Part shown: one piece after another, positions 33,813 through 45,521 of the stretch
How positions within the stretch are numbered: position 1 is the stretch's first letter
Layout of the letters: the number at the start of each line of letters is the position of its first letter
From: Trifolium pratense
Taxonomy: Eukaryota > Streptophyta > Magnoliopsida > Fabales > Fabaceae
Direction: 5' to 3'
Length of the DNA: 64,000 bases
NCBI RefSeq assembly: GCF_020283565.1
Contig: NC_060065.1
Location: forward strand, 19,568,866 to 19,632,865
Made by a program: the position numbers and the translations under genes
Notes under the pieces: generated by a model
Database searches by the model: none
What the model was told of the DNA's origin: nothing
Seen by the model: only the letters and a program-made list of their open reading frames with translations

Positions 33813-33853
33813 CATAACCATGTAGCCTTTACAACAACATCAAATTAAACACT

Positions 33854-36800
33854 ATGACAGAACCTCAATCTATCTTTTTTGATGAATGGTTCAACTTCAT
33901 GCACCTTCACCCTAATCATAATCAATACTCTTCTTCTTCTACTCAACAAACCAACAACATGTTTGATATTCAATTTCATAATCAACCCTCATCATCTTCC
34001 TTAACCATAAATCCTCCTTCTCCTCCTCTTAGAGAAGCTCTTCCTCTCATTAACAAATTAAGTCTCATAAATCATCATCAACAACAACAAAATGAACCCT
34101 CAAACACAACAATAGAACAAGAAGAATACGAAAGAGTATTGGAAAGGCATGGTGATGATGATGTTGGTGATGAAAGTGTTACTCTTTCCCTACAAATAGG
34201 GCTTCCTAGAATGAATAGTAGTTCTTCTTCTAATTTTGGATCAAGGATGGTCTCAAATTGTAAAGAAATGGCTGAAAACGAAGCACCTAATATGATTTAT
34301 GAAAACCCTTTAGATAAATTGAACAAGGTTCGGTATTGGATTCCAACACCTTCTCAAATTTTAATTGGTCTTACACAATTCTCATGTCATGTGTGCTCTA
34401 AAACTTTCACCAGATACAACAATCTTAAGGTACTATTATTATCACATTTAGCATATTATGTTGATTCTGCGTTCAATTATTGTTTGTTTCTAAAGCAATT
34501 TTCACCATAGAAAATATGAATCTATGAATACTTGCTTCTAACTAAGCACCTGATTGAAAGGAGTTCCACCGTTAAAACAAAGATATGAATTGTCGACCAG
34601 TTAGGCAAAATCACAGTTTCAGTGTAATTTTTTTTTTTTTTTTTATTAAAAGTCTAAAGTGTAGCACCTTAGTCTTTGTCAAAATTGAAAAAATTCATAA
34701 CCCAAAACATGCACTTATATCGTGAAATCTAAGCTTTAAATTTATTTTTTCTTTGCTTCTATTTTATCTTGTTCTCATTATTGTTCTTTCTATATCCTTT
34801 TGCATGGTGTTTTTTGATTTTTTTCCTTCTTTTTTTTTGGAAAAGGCTGATTTTTTTTTCTCTTAATTTTTATATCTGAACCTGAGTACTATTTGATCTC
34901 AACTCAGCAGTGTACTTTTATTCTAAATAAAAAAAAATCAAAAATTTAAACTATTCTTTCAACAAGCCTTTGATTATTCTGCTTTTATGTCATTTAGAAC
35001 ACTGTTCTTTCATCTAGAATACTCTATTACTAACAATGTTTTTTTTTCTTTCAAAATTTAGATGTTTCTTAGTAAACACATACGGTACTTAGTAAACATA
35101 TTTTTTTTAACTGCTAAAAGATTTATATACTATATTACTAATAGTTATGTGTGATAAAATCGCAGTTGGAAATAATTGAAGTATATATGGTTGAAAAGGC
35201 TTATTTCATAGTTGAACAAATAAACCCTTTTGTATAAATATGAAGAAGCCAAAAATTAATACTTGGTTTGCTTTTGTGAATCATCAGATAGTTCCAATAT
35301 GAAGGAGAACACTTCTTTTTCTTTTTTTTTTTTTTGAACATCCAAAACGTTATTTATAAGCTCAAACAAACATAAGGGATTTTGAATAAATTACACAATT
35401 TTAGGCTAGAAAATAGCAACAAACTCCTGGAAGATTTTATACTAGAAAAAAGCAACAAACTCGTGGAACAAAAACAAGGTAGAAACAATAAGGAAACAAA
35501 AACCAGCTACAACACTTAAGTTAATTTTTATTTTCCTTCCTTCTATTTTTTCTTGTTCTTGTTTTCATTTCGGCTTATTGTTTTGCAATAATAAAGATGT
35601 GTCGTGAAGCTTACTTTCTCGTCATTCATATGTTTATACATGTAACATCAATCAGTATGGTTCTCCTTTCTACATCCCTTTTCTATGGTTTTTTTTTAAT
35701 ATTTTTTTCCTCTTAATTTCATATTTCTGCATTCTGCACTTTAAATATATAAGTTCTGTTTTCTATTAAAAACTTGAAATTATTCTTCCAACAACTCTTC
35801 TATTATTATGCTTTTATGTCACCTACCTAAACCACTGTGCTATATCAGTACTGTAAATCAATGAAAAGAAATTATCAATCCTGTTACCAACAATGTTTCT
35901 TCTTTCAAAATTCAGATGTTTATCATCAGAAGACTGAACTGAACTTTCAACTTTTCCAAAGCACTCTCTTATTATACAGTACTAGAAAACATAATTATTT
36001 TTTTTACCTGCAAAAAGATTTATATCATATTGATATTCATTATTGTAGAATTAATATATTTAGATAATATTACAGTTTAGATACATCATTTCTATAATAA
36101 ATGTAAAAAATAAAAGTTTTCATATTTAGGACTAAAGGGATAGTAGAAAACATATTACTGATAGTTATGCCTGTGATAAAATCATAGTCGGAAATAATTA
36201 AATTATACTTAAGTAGGGGTGTGCAAAAAATTTGGCTATCCTTAACCAAATTACTAACCAATTCATATTTTGCAAAATCCATTTAAAAAAAACCACACCA
36301 CTCCAATAAAAAAATACCAATTATAAACCATAACCACATTTTGTAATTTGATTTGAAATTGGTTTGAAAATTTAGGCCCAATAGCTAATTCAGGCTCAAT
36401 CTTCAATTTTTTAAAATTCTTTATTATATAATAAAATAATTAATTAAAAGAGGGGGTGGAGGACCGGTGGTCTACCGGTGGTCAACGCCGGACCACCGGC
36501 GGCCGGCGCAGCGGCGCTCCGACCGGGACGGTGGCCGGCAGCGGTTTTCCGGCGGACCTCCGGCAACTTTCACGGCGGTCGGTGGTGGTGCTCCGGCGGC
36601 CGGCCACCGCCAACCACCCATACTATTTTATTATTATTTTATTTTAAAAATCAGATTTTTAATAATTATTTTAAAAATAATTAAAAAATCAGTTTTTAAT
36701 GTTTTTAGTTTTTAAAAATAATTAAAAAATTCTGTTTTTTTTTAAATAATTAAAAAATCAGTTTTTAATGTTTTTAGTTTTTCAAAAATTTAGTATTTTA

Positions 36801-38504
36801 ATTATTTTCCTATTTATTAGTTTTTTTTGTATTTAAAAATCAGATTTTTTAATTTTAAAAATTACTCTTTTTTTAAATAATAAAAAATATTTTTAAAACA
36901 ATATAAAAAACAAGTTTTCGGCTAAGTAAAAAATAATTTGGGTTTAAAAAAAATATTTTGTGGGTTGATTATAAACCAATTCAATCATAAAATTAATGAA
37001 AAATTATGTTTTTAAAATAATTAATAAATCTATTTTTTTTAATCAACTAATAAAAAAAATTAGTTTAAGTAAAAAACCTATTTAAAATTGGATCTTGTGA
37101 ATAACTTAAATTTTATTACAAACCGGTTATAAATTGGTTCGATCCGGTTAATAACCAAATCCAAATTAGTTTAAAAAAATAACCGATTTGTTATTGAAAT
37201 GGTTTTGGTTTAGAATCAAAACCATCAATTAGGTGTGGTGTGGTGTGGTTTCCAAACCATACACACCCCTATACTTAAGAAACTTGTTTCATAGTTGAAT
37301 AACTAAACCCTTTTGTAGAAATTGTGCAAAAACCTATTTTTTATTTTTCACTCTAAACTTTTCAAATTACCACGTTAATATGAATATGAAGTTGAAGCCA
37401 AAAATTAATACTCCCTCCGGTCCTTTTTATAAGGAACAATTTGAAAAAATCACACAGACCAAGGAATCATATTTAACATAATTATTTTCATTTAATACTC
37501 TTATAAATTTAAATTTATTCCATATATACCCTTATTTAATTACTCTTTATTCAACTAATTTACTTATTTTTAAATTCTCTCTCATAATAAATAAGGGCAT
37601 AAGTGAAATTGAACATTTAAAACATTTGAAAATTGGTCAAAGTTTCTTATAAAAAGGACCAAATTTTTTGCCCTAAGTGTTCCTTATAAAAAGGACCGGA
37701 GGGAGTATTTGATTTCCATAATAGTTACTTTGTCGGGACTCGGGAGATAAAGATTGATTGGTGGTTAGAGTGGATGGGTTCAATTTCTACCCAACAAAAC
37801 ATAATTTTCAGGCACTAATTATATGCATCTTATGTGTATGTTCAATAAAATTCAAATATACACTTAACTCAGTTGGTAGACATTGCAATATACATGCATC
37901 TTATGAAAATTTGGTCACATAAATTAGAGACAAAAAAAAAAAATCCATCACTAATTTCATTGTTTAATTTTGCTAGGAAAAAAAATTAAAGAGAGGTTTT
38001 ATTTTTCAATCACTGATTTTTTTTCATTAATTTTTTTTTAGTAGCTAATTAAAGGGTGTTAATTTCTTTAATTTATTTATGGATATTCAGATGCATATGT
38101 GGGGACATGGACCTCAATACAGAATAGTAGCAGATTCTCTAAAAGGAACACAACCAACAGCAATGTTAAGGCTTCCATGTTTTTGTTGTGTACAAGGTTG
38201 CAAATACAACATTGATCACCTTAGAGCAAAGCATCTTAAAGATTTTAGATCTCTTCAAACACATTATAAGAGAATGCATTGTATTAAACCTTATCTGTGT
38301 AGAAAATGTGGCAAATCATTTTCAGTGAAAGGTGATTGGAAATTACATGAGAAGGATTGTGGCAAACTATGGTCTTGTTTATGTGGTTTAGATTTTAAAA
38401 ATAAATGGTCTATTAAAGATCATCTTAAAGCCTTTGGTTATGGTCATGATTGCTTGCATGAAGAAGATGCAGCTGGTTCCACGAAGTTAAATGTGAAAAG
38501 TTGA
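33854..38504 (+). CDS. WIP-domain C2H2 zinc-finger transcription factor, copy 4 (two exons)
   Basis: Exons 33854-34429 and 38091-38504, joined in phase 0 by AAG|GTACTATT and GATATTCAG|ATG, give 329 residues, a usual length for plant WIP proteins such as TT1/WIP1. N-terminal family motifs are [19 protein letters not shown] and [12 protein letters not shown]. Splicing completes finger 1 exactly (C178, C181, H194, H198), a WIP hallmark. Finger 2 uses C224, C229, H250 and H255; finger 3 C262, C265, H278 and C282; finger 4 C288, C290, H303 and H311. WIP proteins are nuclear regulators in seed coat, transmitting tract, root and vein development; which one this is cannot be told. Oddities: the KR pair usual in finger 4 is KW here, and five residues present in copy 5 right after H311 are missing. 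The 3661-base intron holds a hAT and a Stowaway MITE. Confidence 0.9.
36214..37271. mobile_element. Non-autonomous hAT element with GC-rich core
   Basis: It starts TAGGGGTGTGCAAAAA and ends ACACACCCCTA, flanked by the 8-base duplication TACTTAAG (36206-36213 and 37272-37279). The copy 5 intron has the empty site with a single TACTTAAG near 44554. Eight-base duplications and TAGGGGTG ends are typical of hAT. No transposase is present. The core at 36453-36620 is rich in CCGG and CGGCGG, unlike the AT-rich arms. Confidence 0.92.
37411..37705. mobile_element. Stowaway MITE (Tc1/mariner)
   Basis: It starts CTCCCTCCGGTCCTTTTTAT and ends with the inverted copy AAAAAGGACCGGAGGGAG, flanked by TA. It is absent from the copy 5 intron, which reads AAATTAATATTTGATT across the site. 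Confidence 0.93.
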
Positions 38505-39800
38505 GATGATGAATTCCAGGAAGTGCTGATAGAGCCTGAAATAATAATTTAAGAAAATATAATAATGTTATATATAATTAAGTGTCAGCGTTATATATAA
38601 TTATGTTGTGTTTTTGGTTCTGTTTCTTGTTTATACTTTATGATGTAGTACCGATCAATTTCTATATATTCTGGTCCTTAATTATTAGAAGTTTATTTTT
38701 TTAGATTCAAAAAATGTTTGATGTATTTAGTTTATAATATGTATCAAATACATCTAATATGAATCTAAAAAGTAAACATTTTCTTAAAATAAGGACCAGA
38801 GGGAGTATTTTGATTTTTTATTATTAGGAATTTTAGTTCCTTCTGAAAAAAGTTTAATGTACTCTTTTATTTTTTTGCATTAGCCTCTGATTTTTAGGGG
38901 AAGGGGTAATCCATAGTTCGGTCGGTTAGGCAAAATCTCAGTTCCACCGTAATTTTGTTAAAAGTCTAAAGTGTAGCACCATATGATCCAAACATGCACT
39001 AAGATCATGAAAACAAAGCTTTTAATTACTTTTTTCTTTGTTTCTATTTTATCTTGATCTCTTTATTTTCGTAGGCAAAATTACATTAGAGATTCTTTAT
39101 TTTATTTATTTGTAACAGTTTAGTCTTTATCTTTCTTTTTTGGTAACATATAGGTCCTTTATCTCTTATAATTCGCACATATAAGTCATTTCTCTATTTT
39201 TTATTAAGAAAACTAGTTTAAAGACTCGTGCATGTATAATTCGTTGTATTATTAATATTACTTTACATGATAATAATATAACTAGTTTAAAGACTCATGC
39301 AATCGCACGGGTCCGTTGATTTTTATTCGATATTTCAGTTTGTCACTATATTAATGTAGCAAAATTATTTTAAATTAAATATTTAAAAATTTGTTATATA
39401 ATATTGTTAAAATATAAGTGGAATTATTGTGTTAATTAATTTTTGTAAATTTATTTATTCAACTTTTTATATTTTAGTGACAAATAATGGTCCAGTGTAT
39501 ATTTTAATTAAAAATTAGAAATTTTATTAGGAATATTTAGGATAATTTAGTAAGTTTGATAATAACTAAATTTATTATATTATTATTAATTATTGTTTTT
39601 TTTTCCTACTTTTAGGTATAAATTGTTATGTTTTGTTCTTATCTATAATCTATTTTCTTTCTATTTTTAAGCATATCATCTTTCTACATTTTTTTTTTGA
39701 ATACTTATTTGAGTGAAATTACAATGAAGGATACAAAACTTGCAACGTGGTTAAACGTAATAAGGATAAATTAGAAACTTTGGTGGTAATCTGTTTTTTT
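38505..39800. other. Downstream of WIP copy 4: 3' flank and repeats
   Basis: It contains the probable 3' UTR, a Stowaway-like MITE (38671-38805) and the flank shared with units 3 and 5 from about 39072. No gene is seen. Confidence 0.6.
38671..38805. mobile_element. Stowaway-like MITE downstream of WIP copy 4
   Basis: It ends TAAGGACCAGAGGGAG before TA. The left end, CTGGTCCTTA, is shortened relative to copy 5. It is shared by both intact units, so it predates their duplication. Confidence 0.75.
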
Positions 39801-40125
39801 TTTTTTTTTGTTACAAGAGAGAAAAGTAAAAACAAAAGGAAAACTACTCTCTAACAAAAGTCACACCCCATGCATCAGCAAAGAGATGGGGAGACAACTC
39901 AGAAGGAGGCACAACAAGCTTCACAAGGGGAGAGATAGTGTTAGCTCCCATTTTAGCCAGCATATCAGCACATGCGTTCCCTTCCCGAAGCGTGTGATTA
40001 ATAACAACATTTCAGTCTCTATTTAGAAGCTGACGGATGCTAAAGATCTCATTCGCAAATTTATGATGTGGTGAGACGCCATTTTTTACAAGAGTAACTG
40101 CTTGTAGGAAATCCGAAAAACATAA
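39799..40125 (-). pseudogene. 5'-truncated LINE with RNase H domain (copy B)
   Basis: This is the duplicate of 31583-31955, with the same poly-A tail (poly-T near 39799-39811), the same frameshift and the stop at 39844-39846. It has a further deletion at its upstream end, after GTAGGAAATCCGAAAAA. Confidence 0.78.
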
Positions 40126-40386
40126 ACTTATTTTAATATATTAGTAATAGATAATTTAAAACAAAAAACAAAAATTTTAAAAAAAAAATACAATTTTTGT
40201 TCAATCACTACTAGTACTAGAACAATAAAACTTGTCACGTAATTCATGGAAAAAAATAATAAAATTCATCACCATTTCTTTTTCAAAAAAATTCATCACT
40301 TATCTACTTCTCTAATAATCTACTTCTCTAATATAATAAGGTCTCGTTAGGTCCTATTTATTTTTTACTTTTCTACTTCTCCTTAA

Positions 40387-40775
40387 GGGTCTGATTGGTT
40401 CGAGGTAGATGAATGAGAAGGAAGGGGATGTGAGGGGGATAATCTTGACAAAAAAAGATTTATTTTCATTAAATCATTTTTTCAGAAGAAAAAAAAAACG
40501 TTTTTTATTCTTAAAAAAAAAAACAAAATTTAAAAACAAATTTTTTTAAAATGTTCCCTCACAATTTAAAATGTTCTATGAATTTAAAATATTTTTTTTG
40601 TCAATTTCAAACATTTTTTTAACCAATCAAATCTCTCTAATAATTGATAAATCAAAAATAAATTAAATCATAATCTCTCTAATAATTGAGATTTTTTGTT
40701 TTTGTTTTTTAATTTTTTTTTTCAAGAATAAAAAACGTTTTTTTTTAAAAAAAAAAATGATTTAATAAAAAAAAA
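40387..40775. mobile_element. Tourist-like MITE, right end missing (copy B)
   Basis: It is the duplicate of 32231-32610, with the same loss of the right terminal repeat and the same joint to CTTCTTGCTATTGTG. Confidence 0.75.
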
Positions 40776-40842
40776 CTTCTTGCTATTGTGTACGTTGTGC
40801 AAAAATCTTATCTTTCTCATGCTCCTTTCATCATCAAACAGA

Positions 40843-41001
40843 TCAAAAATCTATATAAAATATATGTTGGATCAGAAACTCCACACTCCATTTCAACAAG
40901 TTTGGGTGGCTAAGCTACTTGGTTTTGATTTTGTGATTCAATACAAGGAGGGGTCTTCCAATGTAGTTGCTGATGCTTTATCTAGAAAAGTGGGTGCCTA
41001 A
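40843..41001 (+). pseudogene. Gypsy RNase H C-terminal fragment (copy B)
   Basis: It duplicates 32680-32837, with the same VVADALSRK end and stop at 40999-41001. An adjacent longer reading frame to the left is chance. Confidence 0.8.
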
Positions 41002-41811
41002 TTACTAGCTTTAATGTTGACTAATGAAGTAAAATAGTTTCAATAACTCGTCTAATAAACGAAATTTATTAAACAAAACTACCGATAAAAACATGCATAC
41101 GGTGTCATCTAGCACCATCTTAAAATAAGAGGCGTGTTATATAAACACAAAAAAGTTTGATAAAAATACAACACATTTTTTCTCCACTCACAACATGGAT
41201 ATCGAGGCGTGCAACAAATATTAAAAAAAGCAAAAAGTCTACTTTTGTTGTATTTTTGTTAAAATTTTGTGTTTAAATAACATTTTTCAACCATGTACAT
41301 TTCCTTCAATTTCTCACGACTTTTATCTCACAAGTATCCATAAAATATCTCATAGTATGTTGTAAATATTTTTATAATTGTAAAATAAATAATTCCAATA
41401 CTTTTATAGGTATCCACAAATGTCTAAAAAATATTGATATCCGCGCCGATAAAATATTTCCTTAATTTTAGAGTATCCAGACATATTAGTAAGTACTACT
41501 AAAATTCCGTTTCAAAATATAAAATCTTTTTCATAAAAGTACAACAATTAAGATAAATAAATTTTGTATTAAATTTATTAATAATGTACAATTTCTTTCA
41601 AAAATTATTCTTCAATTAAGAAAAAGAGTGAAATGATAATCTTTTATTTTTTTCATTTAATTAGGGGTATTTTTGTGTAAATTTAATCAATCAACCATAA
41701 ACTTTAAAAAATTTCTTATAATATTGGACATGATCTCGATCCCCTCCTGTTGTCCATGGTGCCATTATCTCAACTGTCCAGCCATGTTTTTTCTCCCTCT
41801 TTAAAACTGTT

Positions 41812-41947
41812 TTTTTTTTTGTTTTTTGTAGTTGTCTATTCGCTATAAATTTCACTTTAAAGGTAAATAAATATAGTGTTCGGGTATTGAACCCCAACTT
41901 CTACATAATATATTTTATATCCCATCAACTGAGTTAAACTCACGATG
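41812..41947 (-). repeat. tRNA-derived SINE in the copy 5 promoter
   Basis: It is collinear with the copy 4 SINE, with poly-T on the plus strand, GGGTATTGAACCC and ATCAACTGAGTTAAACTCA. Confidence 0.72.
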
Positions 41948-41969
41948 ACCTATTTAAAACTAATACCTC

Positions 41970-41976
41970 TATAAAT
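41970..41976 (+). promoter_or_regulatory. TATA box of WIP copy 5
   Basis: TATAAAT lies 48 bases before the ATG, the same spacing as copy 4. Confidence 0.65.
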
Positions 41977-42017
41977 CATAACGATATAGCCTTTACAACA
42001 ACATCAAATTAAACACT

Positions 42018-45000
42018 ATGACAGATCCTCAATCTATCTATTTTGATGAATGGTTCAACTTCATGCACCTTCACCCTAATCATAATCAATACTCTTCTTC
42101 TTCTACTCAACAAACCAACAACATGTTTGATATTCAATCTCATAATCAACCCTCATCATCTTCTTTAACCATAAATCCTCCTTCTCCTCCTCTTAGAGAA
42201 GCTCTTCCTCTCATTAACAAATTAAGTCTCATAAATCATCAACAACAACAACAAAATGAACCCTCAAACACAACAATAGAACAAGAAGAATACAAAAGAG
42301 TATTGGAAAGGCATGGTGATGATGATGTTGGTGATGAAAGTGTTACTCTTTCCCTACAAATAGGGCTTCCTAGAATGAATAGTAGTTCTTCTTCTAATTT
42401 TGGATTAAGGATGGTCTCAAATTGTATAGAAATGGCTGAAAACGAAGCACCTAATATGATTTATGAAAACCCTTTAGATAAATTGAACAAGGTTCAGTAT
42501 TGGATTCCAACACCTTCTCAAATTTTAATTGGTCTTACACAATTAGCATGTCATGTGTGCTCTAAAACTTTCACCAGATACAACCATCTTAAGGTACTAT
42601 TATTATCACATTTAGCATATTATGTTGATTCTGCGTTCAATTATTGTTTGTTTCTAAAGCAATTTTCACCATAGAAAATATGAATCTATGAATACTTGCT
42701 TCTAACTAAGCACCTGATTGAAAGGAGTTCCACCGTTAAAACAAAGATATGAATTGTCGACCAGTTAGGCAAAATCACAGTTTCAGTGTAATTTTTTTTT
42801 TTTTTTTTTTATTAAAAGTCTAAAGTGTAGCACCTTAGTCTTTGTCAAAATTGAAAAAATTCATAACCCAAAACATGCACTTATATCGTGAAATCTAAGC
42901 TTTAAATTTATTTTTTCTTTGCTTCTATTTTATCTTGTTCTCATTATTGTTCTTTCTATATCCTTTTGCATGGTGTTTTTTGATTTTTTTTCTTCTTTTT
43001 TTTTGGAAAAGGCTGATTTTTTTTTCTCTTAATTTTTATATCTGAACCTGAGTACTATTTGATCTCAACTCAGCAGTGTACTTTTATTCTAAATAAAAAT
43101 AAATAAAAAATTTAAACTATTCTTTCAACAAGCCTTTGATTATTCTGCTTTTATGTCATTTAGAACACTGTTCTTTCATCTAGAATACTCTATTACTAAC
43201 AATGTTTTTTTTTTCTTTCAAAATTTAGATGTTTCTTAGTAAACACATACGGTACTTAGTAAACATATTTTTTTTAACTGCTAAAAGATTTATATACTAT
43301 ATTACTAATAGTTATGTGTGATAAAATCACAGTTGGAAATAATTGAAGTATATATGGTTGAAAAAGCTTATTTCATAGTTGAACAAATAAACCCTTTTGT
43401 AGAAATTGTGCAAACCTGTTTATTATTTTTCGATCTAAACTTTCCAAATTACCACATAAATATGAAGAAGCCAAAAATTAATACTTGGTTTGCTTTTGTG
43501 AATCATCAGATAGTTCCAATATGAAGGAGAACACTTCTTTTTCTTTTCTTTTTTTTGAACATCCAAAACGTTATTTATAAGCTCAAACAAACATAAGGGA
43601 TTTTGAATAAATTACACAATTTTAGGCTATAAAATAGCAACAAACTCCTGGAAGATTTTATACTAGAAAAAAGCAACAAACTCATGGAACAAAAACAAGG
43701 TAGAAACAATAAGGAAACAAAAACCAGCTACAACACTTAAGTTAATTTTTATTTTCTTTCCTTCTATTTTTTCTTGTTCTTGTTTTCATTTCAGCTTATT
43801 GTTTTGCAATAATAAAGATGTGTCGTGAAGCTTACTTTCTCGTCATTCATATGTTTATATATGTAACATGTGTTAAGAGTCCACATCTGTTGAGAGATGG
43901 CCTGACTAAGTGTTTATATACTAGAGGCAATCCTCACCTTACAAGCCGGTTTTGTAAGGATGAGTTAGGCCCAATATCCATTTCTAAGAACATGAATCAT
44001 TATGGTTCTCCTTTCTACATCCCTTTTCTATGGTTTTTTTTTTATATTTTTTTCCTCTTAATTTCATATTTCTGCATTCTGCACTTTAAATATATAAGTT
44101 CTGTTTTCTATTAAAAACTTGAAATTATTCTTCCAACAACTCTTCTATTATTATGCTTTTATGTCACCTACCTAAACCACTGTGCTATATCAGTACTGTA
44201 AATCAATGAAAAGAAATTATCAATCCTGTTACTAACAATGTTTCTTCTTTCAAAATTCAGATGTTTATCATCAGAAAGACTGAACTGAACTTTCAACTTT
44301 TCCAAAGCACTCTCTTATTATACAGTACTAGAAAACATAATTATTTTTTTTACCTGCAAAAAGATTTATATCATATTGATATTCGTTATTGTAGAATTAA
44401 TATATTTAGATAATATTACAGTTTAGATACATCATTTCTATAATAAATGTAAAAAATAAAAGTTTTCATATTTAGGACTAAAGGGATAGTAGAAAACATA
44501 TCACTGATATTTATGCCTGTGATAAAATCATAGTCGGAAATAATTAAAGTATACTTAAGAAACTTGTTTCATAGTTGAATAACTAAACCCTTTTGTAGAA
44601 ATTGTGCAAAAACCTATTTTTTATTTTTCACTCTAAACTTTTCAAATAACCACGTTAATATGAATATGAAGTTGAAGCCAAAAATTAATATTTGATTTGC
44701 TTTTGTAAAGTTTCTGCTAATCATCATTTGATAGTTTCCATAATAGTTACTTTGGCGGGACTCGGGAGATAAAGATTGATTGGTGGTTAGAGTGGATGGG
44801 TTCAATTTTACCCAACAAAACATAATTTTCAGGCACTAATTATATGCATCTTATGTGTATGTTCAGTAAAATTCAAATATACACTTAACTCAGTTGGTAG
44901 ACATTATGAAAACTTGGTCACATAAATTAGGGACAAAAAAAAAAATCCATCACTAATTTCATTGTTTAATTTTGCTAGGAAAAAAAATTAAAGAGAGGTT

Positions 45001-45521
45001 TTATTTTTCAATCACTGATGTTTTTTCATTAATTTTTTTTTAGTAGCTAATTAAAGGGTGTTAATTTCTTTAATTTATTTATGGATTTTCAGATGCATAT
45101 GTGGGGACATGGACCTCAATACAGAATAGTAGCAGATTCTCTAAAAGGAACACAACCAACAGCAATGTTAAGGCTTCCATGTTTTTGTTGTGTACAAGGT
45201 TGCAAATACAACATTGATCACCTTAGAGCAAAGCATTTTAAAGATTTTAGATCTCTTCAAACACATTATAAGAGAATGCATTGTATTAAACTTTATCTGT
45301 GTAGAAAATGTGGCAAATCATTTTCAGTGAAAGGTGATTGGAAATCACATGAGAAGGATTGTGGCAAAATATGGTCTTGTTTATGTGGTTTAGATTTTAA
45401 AAATAAAAAGTCTATTAAAGATCATCTTAAAGCCTTTGGTTATGGTCATGGTGCTTTTGGCTTTGATTGCTTGCATGAAGAAGATGCAGCTGGTTCCACG
45501 AAGTTAAATGTGAAAAGTTGA
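42018..45521 (+). CDS. WIP-domain C2H2 zinc-finger transcription factor, copy 5 (two exons)
   Basis: Exons 42018-42593 and 45093-45521 join in phase 0 (AAG|GTACTATT, GATTTTCAG|ATG) to give 334 residues. The layout matches copy 4: LPLINKLSL and [10 protein letters not shown] motifs, [12 protein letters not shown], then four fingers with the same Cys and His ligands. Differences from copy 4 include LACHVC for FSCHVC and RYNHLK for RYNNLK in finger 1, KLYLC for KPYLC before finger 3, WKSHEKDC for WKLHEKDC within finger 3, and the more canonical NKKSIKDH in finger 4. The C-terminus keeps [14 protein letters not shown], close to the family pattern, whereas copy 4 lost five residues. Of the two, this looks the better preserved WIP protein. 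The intron is 2499 bases. DNA target and tissue are not evident. Expression from the shared promoter block is inferred. Confidence 0.92.
42594..45092 (+). other. Intron of WIP copy 5
   Basis: It is a GT-AG intron collinear with copy 4 but without the hAT and Stowaway elements. It has gained one solo TRIM LTR at 43871-43989. It holds one satellite unit near 43025-43190. Confidence 0.85.
43871..43989. mobile_element. Solo TRIM LTR in the WIP copy 5 intron
   Basis: This 119-base insertion begins TGTTAAGAGTCCACATC and ends ATTTCTAAGA, flanked by ACATG (43866-43870 and 43990-43994). Copy 4 lacks it. Phrases such as CACCTTACAAGCCGGTTTTG and GATGAGTTAGGCCCAA are ones I know from LTRs of miniature legume LTR elements. 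The 3' end would be TAACA in an unmutated copy. Confidence 0.75.

Larger units (their letters stand above)
34430..38090 (+). other. Intron of WIP copy 4
   Basis: It has a GT donor and an AG acceptor after a T-rich tract. Relative to copy 5 it has gained a 1058-bp hAT-like element and a 295-bp Stowaway element and lost two short stretches of about 40 and 55 bases. A SINE head (CTTAACTCAGTTGGTAGACA) sits near 37865 and also near 44886 in copy 5. No other gene is seen. Confidence 0.85.
32859..41022 (+). repeat. WIP duplication unit 4
   Basis: This 8164-base unit contains the intact WIP gene copy 4 and its downstream flank with LINE fragment, truncated MITE and gypsy fragment. Confidence 0.88.

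Noticed and set aside
36456..36715. Three overlapping ORFs in the GC-rich core of the hAT-type element
   Set aside because: All three frames are open because the sequence is a GC-rich low-complexity run. No domain is visible.
38079..38090. ATG at 38079 as the start of a one-exon zinc-finger protein
   Set aside because: The AG at 38089-38090 is the splice acceptor, and joining to exon 1 completes finger 1. The four extra codons are intron.
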